This document shows positions 12,701-25,200 of a stretch of DNA of 64,000 nt, piece after piece. The first letter of the stretch is position 1; each line of letters begins with the position of its first letter. The notes under the pieces are model-generated. The model ran no database searches. It saw only the letters and a program-made list of their open reading frames with translations, and was not told the DNA's origin. The DNA comes from Hepsetus odoe (taxonomy: Eukaryota; Chordata; Actinopteri; Characiformes; Hepsetidae), in NCBI GenBank assembly GCA_017165825.1, contig CM029372.1, positions 9,831,981-9,895,980 on the forward strand, written 5' to 3'. The translations under genes were made by a program, and so were the position numbers.

Positions 12701-13793
12701 CATATGGCCACCTCTCTGGAAATCCTCCCTGCTGGATGCTCACCCGCTCTGAACCCTGCGCACCCAAACCAGAGCTAAAAGCCAATCACAGTAAGAGCAG
12801 CCATGGCAAGCTCACAGCTCTAAGCAGTGTCTGCACCTGCTCCAGCAGCCATCTGCACCAGAGTAAACACATACATGCATGAGTGTTGAACTGTTGTGCT
12901 CACTGTCGTGTCAGTACAAGCAAAAATTATTAAGCATTATGACTGATTTTGATAGCAAGGCGGATCATAGCTGGAGAGTGGAGAAGAGCAGATGGGATGA
13001 GACACAACCTCATATTGCAGACCTCACATTGGTGAGTGGTTGTGAGCAAACTGCATGCTTACTAACCTTTACTAAGAAATTAAAGACAAAAGCACAAATG
13101 AAATGAAAATGAAGCACAAATAGCACAAATACTATGTGGAAGTTGTTTCCTCCAACAACTGAGTATTTCTATTTAAAACTTGTTAACTTGGGGCTTTGTC
13201 GTCTTCATATGTACAAACATGACAGGAATTTAATGGCATAGGGTACAAGTTTCTAATTTTGGTTTTCACAGAGGATCTAAAGAGAATGTGCTGTGTCTAA
13301 GTGTAGCCTTTTTTGAGGCCTGCAGAGATGTGGGCTTAGTCATTGCCTTAAAAAAAAATACCCGCCCTGTGGTAAAGTTCCAGAAAATTCAATCAGTGGT
13401 TGGGTTTTTTTTTTTTTTCTCGCTAAGTTCATTGGCTGGGTAGGTGATGCTACCTAAAGTAGATCAGTTCCAGAATCTAATCTTGTTTTTCCGTTGATGT
13501 GAGATAAAGCCAAGGTAGACGAAAGAGGAAGACCAGTGAAAAGAGAATTACAGTAATCAATGCAAGATATGATGAAAGCAAGAATGAGTGAAATGTGCAC
13601 TGGCACAGAGACAGTCTGATAAAAAAAAGAATCAGTTTAAACTGCAAATGGACTGGTGACCTGTCCAGCGTGTTTCTCTGCTCTGGACAGGTCCAACACC
13701 ACCTATGACCCTACTCTGAATGAATGTATAAGTGAATCAGTTTAAACTTCACAAGAAATGCTAGCATAAAAAAATCAATAGCAATATAATTGC
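9781..13793. other. intergenic, peptide gene to drd4, first part
   Basis: No exon recognised beyond the repeat at 10436-10612. The open frames at 10330-10674, 11403-11988 and 12676-13106 have no family motif, no splice context and no polyA. At 13650-13740 there is a short repeat relic (GGACTGGTGACCTGTCCAG). Confidence 0.5.
10436..10612 (+). repeat. dispersed fish repeat (GAGGAACCCGGAACACC type)
   Basis: The stretch with GGAGGAACCCGGAACACCCAG, GGGGAGAACATACAAAATCC and CTCGCTGTGAGGCGACGGC is a known kind of fish interspersed repeat, probably a LINE 3' part. A shorter relative is at 18320-18380 (GAACATGCAAACTCCACACA). Confidence 0.6.
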
Positions 13794-14036
13794 AGCAGCG
13801 GTGGCCTAGTGTTTAGGGAGTGGGCCCCAGGATCTGAAGGTCATTGGTTCAAATCCTAGACTAATAGGTTGCCCTGAGGTACCCTTGAGCAAGGTACTGT
13901 CCCCGTTAATGCTCCCCAGGCACTGGATATGGCTTCCCCCTGCTGCACTGTGTGTGGATTTGTGAAAAGTAGAGGCTGCATTTGGTTGTGTTGCAGTGTG
14001 CTGTGCTGTTTCACAATGACAAATAGTCATGTTCAC
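13794..14036 (+). repeat. tRNA-derived SINE, family A
   Basis: Head GCAGCGGTGGCCTAGTGTTTA, B box GGTTCAAATCC, then GGTTGCCCTGAGGTACCC, ending CACAATGACAAATAGTCA. Near full length. Confidence 0.85.
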
Positions 14037-14657
14037 ATCAATTCAGTTCAGTCCAGCAAGGAAAATTTTTTTTTGTCAAATAATGGCTAACAGATCTTAT
14101 AATAATGCTGCAAACACAGCCTTAACCATAAAGTACTGAAGCTTTTTAACATTTTCTATAAGTGGATGATTAAGACTGATAGCAAGTAAATGAGAATAAT
14201 TTACCTGACAGTTCAGTAGATATAGCTACTTTCTTACTTTTTAATCCCTCAATAAAAGAAATACTTCTGCTGTCAAAAACCGATACACGGGTTTGGTCAG
14301 TCAAGCAGGATTCAGCTCATGCGTCACGCGTGTGAGTGAATGAATTGCTGTTGTTAGCATCATAAAATGTTGAGGCATGGCAATATATTATATTATCTAA
14401 ATTAGCTCTGTATTACAGCCACCAACAGATACACATGTCATGTTTCCGGTCATTCCAGGCCTCATTTCAGGTCATATCTACTTATTCAATTTGGTCAGTT
14501 ATATCATGACATATTTTTTTACATAATTTTACATAACTTTACTGAATTCATCTAAGATAAATCTAAAGAGTCACAGAGGTTCCTTTTGTTAAAGACAAAT
14601 ATAATGAGAGAGAGAGCCTGAGGCAGAGAGAGAAAGAAAGAGAAATAGAGAGAGTGA

Positions 14658-14658
<1 letters not shown>

Positions 14659-14746
<88 letters not shown>
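14659..14746. repeat. (TG)n-(AG)n microsatellite
   Basis: About 40 bases of TG then about 46 bases of AG, in intergenic DNA upstream of drd4. The flanks hold nothing recognisable. Confidence 0.95.
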
Positions 14747-14751
<5 letters not shown>

Positions 14752-15232
14752 ATAATTTAATTTTTTTAATCTGGGTTTATCTCAAACAAAAGTGTCTGAG
14801 CCTCACTTGAATGGGGTGAATAATTAAAATTATTTACATTTTTAAAATATTTTACATTATTTTTATAGCTTGTTGTGTGAAGCCAATAGAAGAAATGTGC
14901 TTCATGCTATGTATTAAAAAAGAAATCTTAGATTTGTTGTGGTAAAATAACAGATTACTGTTTCAGCTTCTATAAAGGCCAAAGACTTTTAAGTTATTGA
15001 TTATGCAAATGAAATGAAAATCATGATGAAAGTATTTCCCCCAGTGAACCCATAAATATTTAATCAAAATGTGTTTCGCATTTCTACGAGTAGCACCTGC
15101 AGCGAGAGGGACTAACAGTATTAAACAGAATTTTAATAAACACTATAAACATATTACACTGGTGTAAAAAAATATTTATTTCAGCAAGACAATGTTCAGT
15201 CTCTCAGCTTTACCCCTTAGAAACTTGGTGTA

Positions 15233-15775
15233 CAGAACTGTGCAAACGTTTTAGGCAAGTGTGGAAAAAATGCTGTAAACAAAGAATGCTGTTTGTGTTA
15301 ATCATTTATTTTCATCAATCAACAAAATGCAGTGAATGAACAAAAGAGAAATCTAAATCAAATCAATGTTTGGTGTGACCACCCTTTGCCTTCAAAACAG
15401 CATCAGTTCTTCTAGGTACGCTTGCACAGTTGTTGAAGGAACTTGGCTGGTCGGTTGTTCCAAACATGACTGTGTTTCAGCCTCCGTGTGACATTGATGA
15501 TCATCAGCACCTGTTTGGTAAAACTGGTTGATCATACACCGACTATAATCCTACACAATCCCTGACTTTGTGCAAGTGTACCTAGAAGAACTGATGCTGG
15601 TTTGAAGGCAAAAGGTAGTAACACCAAATATTGATTTGATTTAGATTTTTCTTTTGTTCGCTCACTTTGCATTTTGTAAATTGATAAAACTAAACAATCA
15701 TTATTTATTTTTCTGAAAGCATTCTTTGTTTACAGTATTTTTTCACACCTGCCTAAAACTTTTGCACAGTACTGT
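15233..15775. mobile_element. palindromic MITE (nonautonomous DNA transposon)
   Basis: The left end TACAGAACTGTGCAAACG and TTTTAGGCAAG are mirrored at the right end by CTTTTGCACAGTACTGTA preceded by GCCTAAAA. The inverted similarity runs far inward (AAAGAATGCTG against CAGCATTCTTT-like; GTTTGGTGTGACC against GTAACACCAAATATTG), so both arms are long and the single strand would fold into one hairpin. No transposase frame is present. Confidence 0.8.
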
Positions 15776-17674
15776 AGATCTGAAAAAAAAGAGGGGTGAA
15801 AGCCCACATTATTGAACGCGAGCCGGGTGAGAGTTGGGTCAGCTTCAAGTTTGTAATTTATCAGCAACAATCAGGCTGATTTATACTGGCACACAGAACT
15901 CACCATAACCCACCATAACCCTGACCACTCTCCGGTTCTGTGAAATTGTTTTTTTCTGTGAAAATGGATAATCTCACACAAAATTTCTGTATTATTTGCC
16001 ATGGCTTTAACAACCATCAAAACATGGCTTGTGTTTTGTGGGACAGTTCTTTCCAGTGCAGCCACCTACACAAGCTTATAAATGGCTTATGGTGTTCCAC
16101 TCTCAGGGGTATACTGAAAGAAAAACATCGTGCGGAGGTAGGGTATGCAAGCAGTGGAAATATTACAGATATATATCAATGAAGGAAGCTTTAATCTTTA
16201 AAATGCCGACCTTTTATTCATGTATTAATAATAAGACATATACTTCATTTTTATGAAATGAAGCTCAAACCATAATTGAAGTTTATTTAAATAAGGACTT
16301 CATAATTCATCCATTATTACTATGTAATATATTTAAAAAGCAATATCTGACCTTATATGAATGCCTTATGTCAGCAAACACCAAATTATAATCATTAAAG
16401 CAGTAAAGACTGATGGCTACTGCCTAGCAGCATAATATTGACTCCACTCACACTCTCTAATGATATTAGTTAGTGCTCTTTTCATTTAGTCAGCCCCAAT
16501 TACATCATTTATTTTGTTGAACTGGTCATTTGTTATCCTTTTTAGAATTACCAGAACTGAAGTGGGCGGGCCCGTCCTGGTGGAGCCAAGGATTTAGTGG
16601 AAGACTCTTCATCCAGTTTAGTGGGCCAGATTTGCTACTACTAATTTGCTGAGTGTCTTTGTTCAGTCAATCTGGTTTGTAAGAGTCAGCTAAAGCTAAA
16701 GCGACACACATTTGTTCCAAAAAGTGGTAGCAAGTTGCAAGGATGAAAAAATTGCCACGTACTGCATCAATATAATGGATCACACATTTTGGTGAGAAAA
16801 GAGGTGCGCATATATGTGGTGAATTTATACTGGATATTTGGATGATTTTAAAATGTCTGAGATCGTTTGGGAAAGAATAGAACAGTTTCATTCACAATCC
16901 AAATCAATTTTGATTTCAATTAGGCCTATCTGTCCATACCCCAGCCTGTTCATTAAAAACAGTGTTGACCAGTCATTGAAACAGACCGTATAGTTAGCAT
17001 ACTGAGACAAATTAGGCTGTTCCTAATTTGTACTTCAATGGACCAGAGGAATATAAACAGAAAGATGGGCCTGAGACCCCTCCCTGCATGTGCTGCCCTT
17101 TCCACATGCACTAAGTGAAAGCTGCACTAATTTATTTTGATCAATCGTTTGATTAAGCGCAAACACACAGACCATTGTTTAAATGGTGCACAGTGAGTAA
17201 CACGTTGGCTGCTCACACATTTAGAGACAGAAGAAAGCTCTAATTAATCAGGAAAGGGCTGAGATGTTGTTTCTTCTCTATACTACAGTGGATCTACAGA
17301 GATGTGTTATTACGTCCATGATAGCTATTATTACCGAAGCATTTATATTAATAATGGATGATCCTTTCCTATTAATAATCACTAAAGAGTCTCTTTTTCA
17401 GAGGGAAATGTTTATTTATGTCTTTATTTTTAATGACAGACATGCTTATAGTCACATATATACATACAGAAGTATCTATGGTTTAAGAAACTGATGGATT
17501 ATTGCAGATTTTGATCTTATTCTGGTTCCATTAGGTCTTTGAACTATAATAAGATACTGTTTGAAAGCCCCTTTAGATGTTTTAAATAAGACTCCCACAA
17601 GAAAAGCCTTTATTATCTTTGCCCATATATCATCTGTGAGCAACTCAGGTTTGCTTAGAGCCACTAATGAAAAA
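15776..17674. other. intergenic, upstream of drd4
   Basis: Open frames at 15871-16256 and 17264-17494 show no recognisable domain and lack splice or polyA context. No repeat of the families described here was found. Distal drd4 regulatory sequence could lie here, but nothing specific is visible. Confidence 0.45.
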
Positions 17675-17902
17675 AGTGAAAGTGACTATTCTTGTAATCG
17701 TGAGAACACAGCACAGCACACCGTGAACCACAACGAAATTGGACTTCTGCATTTAACCCATGCACACAAACAAACACTGTGCAGCAGGGGGCAGCTATGA
17801 AAGCACCCGGGCTCAGGGCAACCTATTGGTAAGGGGTTTTATCCCACAGTCTTCCGATCCTGTGGCCAAACGCTCCCTGACCGCTAGGCCACCGCTGCCC
17901 CA
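17675..17902 (-). repeat. tRNA-derived SINE, family A
   Basis: Tail GTGAAAGTGACTATTCTTG at the left, head GGGGCAGCGGTGGCCTAGCG on minus at the right. Slightly shortened in the middle. Confidence 0.85.
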
Positions 17903-19236
17903 AAAACCACTAAAAGTCTGATGAAATCCCAGCCTTCAAATGCGCTGCCATTTTCTTTTCTTGAAATGTTTCTTAGTTAGTGCAACATCACTGCCTAGTA
18001 GGCCAATGCATCACTATCACCAGACACATTTTCCTGCAGGTCATTGGTTATGTGTTATGTGAGGACGTGACGTGGGGTTTTTGCTTTGCATGCCTGCCCA
18101 GTTTTTTTTTGTTGGTTTGTTTTTTTTCCATGCCTGCCTACTGCTCTAGTTATTTTTTCCCCACAGATTTTTCTTCCTGATCTTAATGCCATTCCCACTC
18201 ATTTCTTACAGACCTGTTTTGAAAATATTTGGCCATTTAAGGTGAAGAAAAACACTGGACAAGACATGCATCCACATCTAGTGGGCAATGTAGTCTCTCC
18301 CATGCGCCAACTTAAAACCATGTGAGGAAACCGACACAGAGGCAGGAAGAACATGCAAACTCCACACAGATAGGTCATGGACATGTATATGTTAGACTAG
18401 ATAGAGCATCTCACATTGTATATCTGACCATCCAATTTATACTTTTAGCAAAAGTATAAGAGGTTGCTCTTATAAAGATGCGTCCAGTTAAACTCCTTGC
18501 CAAAGCTATAAATAGCTCTTGACATCTTCTCTCAGCTAATGCTTTAGATTTTACTTCTGAAGGCTGAATTTATTTTTAAGAAGAGAAACCCAGCTTCAGG
18601 ATAAGAGAGCTGTCTCTGGGGAAAAAGCATGCCATTTTGCCCAAAAAGGAAATTCAGTTAGATTTTCTTTGCATATCACAAACATGGGGCAAAGCCCGTA
18701 CAGCTATATAGGAGGAAATCATAATGTGAGCAACAGTAATCAAACCATTTGATATGTTCCACACACACACACACACGGTTTGTTTCTTTTAATAATCTCC
18801 AAACATAGAGTTCAATTTATCTATCATATATAGAGGAAGGGTCTTTAGGAGGAGGGGGGGGTGAGAACAGGAGAACATATGTGGGACGTGTCCTATGAAT
18901 GTATATTACAACTATGGCCTTGCTCTAAGAGAGAAGTAAGATGGGATACAAAATCTGAGCTGAACTATTGTAATAAGCCTCAGGAGCATCAGTTCTGCTG
19001 CTGTCTGGGTTCTCCTCTGCGCTCTGGCCAATGGCAATAACAGGTGGACTCTTCCTGCCTCCTCACACAGGTGCGTCCTGCAGCTGCAACTCACACCTGC
19101 GTGCGCGCGCCGGCGGCTGCGGGGGGCGCGCGTAAAGGCGCGTTAATGCGCTTACCGGCCACGTCACAAAGGAGTGAAGGAGCGTAACGGCAGAGGACCA
19201 GCTCTGCTCGGCGGCTGCTCCCCGCGATGCCGAGCC

Positions 19237-19272
19237 ATGGCGCTGCTGCTGCTGCTGCTGCTGAGGATCTGA
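19237..19272 (+). promoter_or_regulatory. 11-codon upstream ORF encoded by a CTG repeat
   Basis: ATG at 19237 in a near-perfect Kozak context (GAGCCATGG), then GCG, seven CTG codons, AGG, ATC and TGA: MALLLLLLLRI. The stop is 19 bases before the drd4 ATG. The start context is better than that of drd4 itself, so it may set receptor translation. Confidence 0.65.
19243..19263 (+). repeat. (CTG)7 trinucleotide repeat in the drd4 leader
   Basis: Seven CTG units lie 28 bases before the drd4 ATG. Each change of one unit keeps both upstream ORFs open and only alters their Leu or Ala run. Confidence 0.95.
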
Positions 19273-19291
19273 GCGCCGCTCCCCCACAGCG

Positions 19292-22200
19292 ATGCCGCGC
19301 AACCTCACGAGCCCCGCACACCCCAGCAGCCCCGAGTACAACTTCCCCGCGCTCGTTTTCGGAGTCCTGCTCATCATCGTGATCATCTGCGGAAACGTGC
19401 TGGTGTGTCTCAGCGTGTACGCGGAGAAAGCGCTCAAAACCACCACCAACTACTTCATTGTGAGTCTGGCTGTGGCGGACCTGCTGCTGGCCGTACTGGT
19501 GCTGCCACTGTTCGTGTACGCAGAGGTAAGAGCTGCTTTTCTTTCCAGTGCAAATACTCACACACCTCTCGTCTACCTGCCCGTGGAGTCCTCACCTCAC
19601 TGCACTGACTTATGCAAGGGCTTCCCTGCTCTGATCCCTCCTCATTGAGCTCAAGAACATGAGCCAGGGATAAGACTTAAGTGATAAGTTAAACTGTGTG
19701 GTTGAAGTGAGCTTAGGGCAGCGTACAAGCTGATGACATGTTTTCTAATATACTATAAAGCTTTCTCTAATAAAAGTTCTTTAATGAACACTCATCACTG
19801 ATCCTCTGTGGATCAGTAGATAAAATATGAAAATGTGTGTGAAAGTAGTAACATCTGTGAAACACACATGATGATGCTCTCTTTTTTTAGATCACACGGG
19901 GAATCAAGAGTACTAGGTGCCTGGTGCAGCATGAATCTGTTATTGCCCAAATTTCCCTGTGATTTTATGAACTGGATTCCCCCCAGAAAAATGATGCAAA
20001 TATATTAACTATTAATCTATTAATATAGATATATAGATAGATAGATTATTTATTATTTATTTTTTTATAGCTCCTGTACTTCTCCTGTACTTGTTCCTCT
20101 GTCCTCTTTCCTTATGCCTCTATTTTTTAATATATCTTTTACATCTGTCACTTTTATAAGAGCCCTGTAACACCCAAATTTCCCATTCGTGGGATAATAA
20201 AAGATTACTCTACTCTACTCTAACTGACTTACAAACTGAAATATTTCAAATGTAAATACACTTCCTGTGCTGCCTTTAAGTGATTTGTATAAAGTGCATC
20301 AAATAAAAGTGAAGTGAAATAAAAGGAAATCTTATTCCAGGAAAACTTTATTTATTATATTCATTGTTTTTGCCTGTTAGCAGTTAAGTTCTGCGTTGAG
20401 GTTAAAAGGTTTATTATACCTGCATGTGAAAAAATTAGGACACCATATGAAAGCCTATGTGTTTTTGTAACATTGGGGAATGGGGAGAAGTGAAATAGCA
20501 CAGACTGAATAGATGTTTTCAACTGAGTTTTGAAGAGAGACAGAGAGGACGTTAGGTGCAGGTTTTGAGGGAGAGAATTCCAGAGTTTAGGGATTTTTGG
20601 AATTTTTGGAGAAGGTGATAACATGAGCTGTTATCACAAACACACACTTTTAACTAAACAATTTTCAAAATCATCTGTAAAATGTAATTCTACAAAAATG
20701 TGATTTCTGGTGAGGAATAAATTAGGACACTCCCTCCTTTATTCCCAATTAAAATGTCTCAAGTCACACACAAGTGTTGCACATCAGGTTCACATCATCA
20801 GAATATTGTTACTCAGCATTTTGAAGGAGGTTTGGACTTTTTAAACCTCAGACATTTAGTTTGGTGCTCCTGACTGTTGAGGTGAGAGTGAACACCATGA
20901 CGAAGTCAAAAGAGCTGCCTTCAGAAAGAAGATTGTAGCAGCTGATAAGTCTGGTAAGGGATTTAAAAAGATCTCAAAAGAATTTGCAATAAGCCGTTCC
21001 AGTGTTCGGAAAATAGTCTATAAGTGGAGGACTTCCAAAAACAACTGCCAGCATACCCATATCTGGCTGTCCAAGCAAGTTCACCCTGAGAGCAGACTGC
21101 AAGATGCTGAAAGAAGTCTCCAAAAACCCTAAAATGTCATCATGGGACCTACAGCCAGCTTCTGCTATTGTTGGTGTGAAAGTGCCTCTACAACCAGAAA
21201 GACACTGCACAACTTTAACTTCATGGGGTGTGCAAGGAGGAAACCTTTACTCTCTAAGAGAAACATCCAGGCCAGAGTGAAGTTTGCCAGAGAGAACGTA
21301 GACAAAGAACAGGACTTCTGGAATAATGTTCTTTGGACAGAAGAGTCTAAAACTGAATTATCTGGACACCAGAACAGAGGACACCAAATACAGCATTCCA
21401 GGAAGAGAACCTCATAGCAACTGTGAAGCATGGAGGTGGAAGTATGGTTGGGAATGCTTAGCAGCAGGACCTGGCCAGCATCATAGAATCCACCATGAAT
21501 TCTCCCGTGTATCAGAGGGTGCTTGAGGAACATGTGAGGCCATCTGTAAGAACATTAAAGCAGAAGTGGAACTGGACCCTGCAACACGACAATGACCCAA
21601 AACATACCAGTAAATCCTCAGAGGACTGGCTGAAAACTAAGAAATGGAGAGTCCTGGAGTGGCCGAGTCAAAGCCCAGATCTTAATCCCATTGAGATGCT
21701 GAGGGGTGACTTGAAACGGGTTGTACATGCAAGAAACCTCTCAAACAGTTAGAATACACATTTTTGATTATATCTTTTGTTTAATGAATAAATTAAGGTT
21801 ATTTTTGTTGTTTGCCTGCAATCAAATCACTTTCTTTTCCAGAGATAAATAAAAAAAAGATTAGACATCGACATGTGAACATTTCTTAATAAAGAACTTA
21901 ATAAAGATCCTTATTTTTTCACATGATTGTAACTATAATCGTTGTGATTTGCTTCAGCTGTCTGTGGTTTTATTGTTGTGGGTGATCAAAGCCCAAAGCC
22001 CAGATCTTAATCCCATTCAGATACTGTGGGGTGACTTGAAATGGGCTGTACATAGAATTGAATAGAATAGAATACGATACAATAATCTTTTATTATCCCA
22101 TGAATGGGAAATTCGGGTGTTACAGGGCTCTTTATCAAGAAAGACAGAAAGAATATAGAAAGATATATAAGAAGAAAAAATATAAAGAACAAGGATATCC

Positions 22201-25200
22201 ATATACAAGAGCTATACAAGAGCTATACATGAGCTATATATACATATACATATTTACATGGCAAGAAACCCCTCAAACATCTCACAGCTTAAAGAATTCT
22301 GCATTGAGGACTGGGGGAAACTTTCCTCAGACCGATGTCAGAGACTGGTAGATGCTACCAGAAGTGTCTCACTGTGGTTATTTCAGCCAAAGGGGGGAAC
22401 ACTAGCTATTGGGGGGTAGAGTGTCCTAACTTTTTCCTCTGTTAGAATACACATTTTTGTTGATATCTTTTGTTTAATTAATAAATCAAGGTTTATTTTT
22501 GTTGTTTACCTGCAATTAAATCATTTTCCTTTCCAGAGATAAAAAAAAAAATTAGACAGCTATACGTTAACATTTCTTAATAAAAAAACTGAATATTCAT
22601 TGGGGTGTCCTAATTTTTTCACATGAGTGAATATCAGTCAGTTATAACTTAAAAACAACCTGCCTAACACTTTAAAAGACTTTCTCATGCTCCCAGAGCT
22701 GCTCTGACCCATCAAGGCATGTACTTGACCAGTTCTCTGAAGGTGTGCTGTTATAACTTTCACTAGATCTTCTCCATCGATGAAGTTTAAAAAAAAAACA
22801 AAAAACGTTGCCATTAAGAGATATACCTGGTCTGTTTCAATATTAAATAAAATTGTATTTAGTTCTTGTAGGGTAGTGGTGGTCTAGTGGTAGGATACTT
22901 GCCTATGGACCAAGAGGTTGCAGGTTTGAATCCCAACTCCACCACTGTCGGGTTCCTGAGCAAAACCCTTAACACCAGGTTGCTCCAAGGAGACTGTCGC
23001 TGTAATTAGGAAGTGGAAGTTACTCTGAATAAGAGCATCTGCTAAATGGCATAATTGTAAATGTAGAAAAAGTCTGAATTTGCAATGTTTACAGACCTGA
23101 CTTCTTCAGCAAATTACAGAAGGACACTTGACAAGTTTTTAGCTGAATGCTGTTTGTGTAGCCTTTCAGCAGTTTGCTCTGAGGGGATCTGTTTGATTCA
23201 ATAATCACTTTAAAACAGAAGTGACTTGCTGTCAAAACTTTTAGCGGATATGTTCATGAGCTGAAACTTGTTTAGCCTGTAGATGAAGTGTGAGATATAG
23301 GGCCTGTGTGTTGGGTGCTCCACCACCTGCAGAGTGCATCTGTTTGTGTCTGTGTCAGCCTCTTCCCATTTCCCACTACATCAGGCCCAGACACACAATA
23401 GACATTGTGTCCAGCACCACATGGCCTGAGAACAGAGTCTCTTTACCAAAACAGAATTACAACAATAGCCAACAGCCACTGACAGGACATTCCATTCCCA
23501 AGGAGGAGGATCAACGAGACCTCGGACCTCATGGCCAATGTGGCCTTATCTAGCCAATGGAAAAACGATAGGAGGGGGCTTACAGTACCTGGCAGCTACG
23601 ATGATGACACCATCACCGAGTGATCCAGCAGCAACTCCTCATTATCATACTCTACATCCCGTTGCCAAGGGCTCATGCTTTCCACTTGTAGGGCAAATAT
23701 GGGTCATTGGCATGAGAGAGGAGCCATTACCAAAAACCAATTAAGAGTCCCTCCACTCCTCGGGCCTCATCATTAAAATGCCATTAAACTCTCATCTCTG
23801 AGTTCTCATATTTTTTTATCCCCTTTCTTCCTTGTTGGGCATTGAGATGCATATTAGACCCCAAAAATTACTCATCATCTCATGGGCCTTGGAGTGTGTG
23901 TCTAGGCCGCTTGCAATGAGCATGCAATGCAGGTAATAATGTTAAGATTTCAAACACGGGACACGTGCTGCTGTAGAGCAAGCAGGGGAGTTGGGAGGGA
24001 GAATTAGATGAGAAAAGAATGAGTTGATGATGGAGTGATAAATAAAAGAGTGCCAATGAATCAGATGAAAGACAGAAAGCAACTTATGCATCAGGCTCTT
24101 CTTTGTTGCAGTTTCAGGATGGGGTCTGGTCACTGAACATGACTATCTGCGATGGGCTGATGACCATGGATGTTATGCTGTGCACTGCCTCTATATTCAA
24201 CCTCTGTGCCATCAGCATCGACAGGTTGGTACCAGAGAGAGAGTGAGAGAAAGAGACAGAGAGAGAGAGAGAGAGGGAGAGAGAGAGGGATTTTAAGATT
24301 CTGTACGAACTGTAGGCTATGTGAGTGAGAAAAACGTACGTCTCTTGAAAAGAGTCAGAGTGAGTCAGAGATTCAGTGTTTTCAGTATGAGAAGACACAG
24401 TTTTAGTCTGCAGAGGTTACTCGAGGATACCTCAGTTACTATATCTCATGTTATTGACCTTCTTAAGGTTGCCAGGTCCATGCCTTGCATATTGTACAGC
24501 TTGGGCTCTTTTCAAGTACACTCAAAACACTGTTTAAAAGCACAAATAAGAGTTCTGTGTAGGGTTGTGACTAGTCATATTTCTGACCTTCTATGAACCA
24601 TCTGATTAATTAATAGGGCTGTGTATTAAAGTTTCATGGATTATTCCTGTCAAAGTTTTACACAAAGGAAAACCACATTCAGAAATCCAGTTGTATTTAC
24701 AACAACAACAAAGGGCAAAGGGAGCTGTGTGGTTCAATATTCTACACCAGTTTAGTTTAAGATTGGCCTGTTTTATGTGTTTCATATTTTTGTTTTAGCT
24801 ATTGTACTAAATTTTTATTTTAGTATCACAACCAGTCAGTAGAGGACAGTTTAAAGAAAGACTGTAGCCTATATAATAAAACCAACCATTGCTTTATCTG
24901 TAAACATGCCTACTCAAATTCTCCCAAAGAAGCATATAAAGCCAGGGAGGAACCTTTGAAAATATTCAACTACTTTGAAATGGATTTGTCAGGGCAAGCC
25001 ATTTGATTTTTTTAACTATTTGCTATTGAATAGAAACAGATTCTTGCAGTCATACACATGTAATAATGGTCTTCTGTTCAAAATTACACTGGAGAGAGCG
25101 AGAGCAATGACTTGTCAGATGCAGAGGCAAAAACTAAAAGCTAACATTCACTATTTAAAGACCTCAATTTAAGTCAAAGCTAAAAGAATATTTCATTCTC

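Larger units (their letters stand above)
19227..19382 (+). promoter_or_regulatory. upstream ORF overlapping the drd4 start (51 codons)
   Basis: An ATG at 19227 opens a frame through the CTG repeat (read as GCT, poly-Ala) and past the drd4 ATG at 19292 in another frame, stopping at TGA 19380-19382. A scanning ribosome starting here would miss the receptor start. Confidence 0.6.
19060..19530. promoter_or_regulatory. CpG-rich island over the drd4 5' end
   Basis: From about 19060 the sequence turns sharply GC- and CpG-rich (GCGTGCGCGCGCCGGCGGC, GGGGGGCGCGCGTAAAGGCG) and stays so through coding exon 1. This contrasts with AT-rich flanks and suggests an unmethylated promoter and 5' UTR. No TATA box is evident. 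The long antisense frames at 18912-19561 are a by-product of this composition. Confidence 0.65.

Noticed and set aside
13794..14036. tRNA gene in the SINE head
   Set aside because: A and B boxes are present but there is no complete cloverleaf, and the sequence continues into a SINE body repeated many times.
18912..19561. Long antisense frames over drd4 exon 1 (up to 156 codons)
   Set aside because: Shadows of a GC-rich coding exon and CpG island; low-complexity Gln, Ala and Arg runs, no splice or polyA context.
23290..23744. Two overlapping plus frames in drd4 intron 1
   Set aside because: No domain or splice support; kept only as a possible conserved noncoding region.
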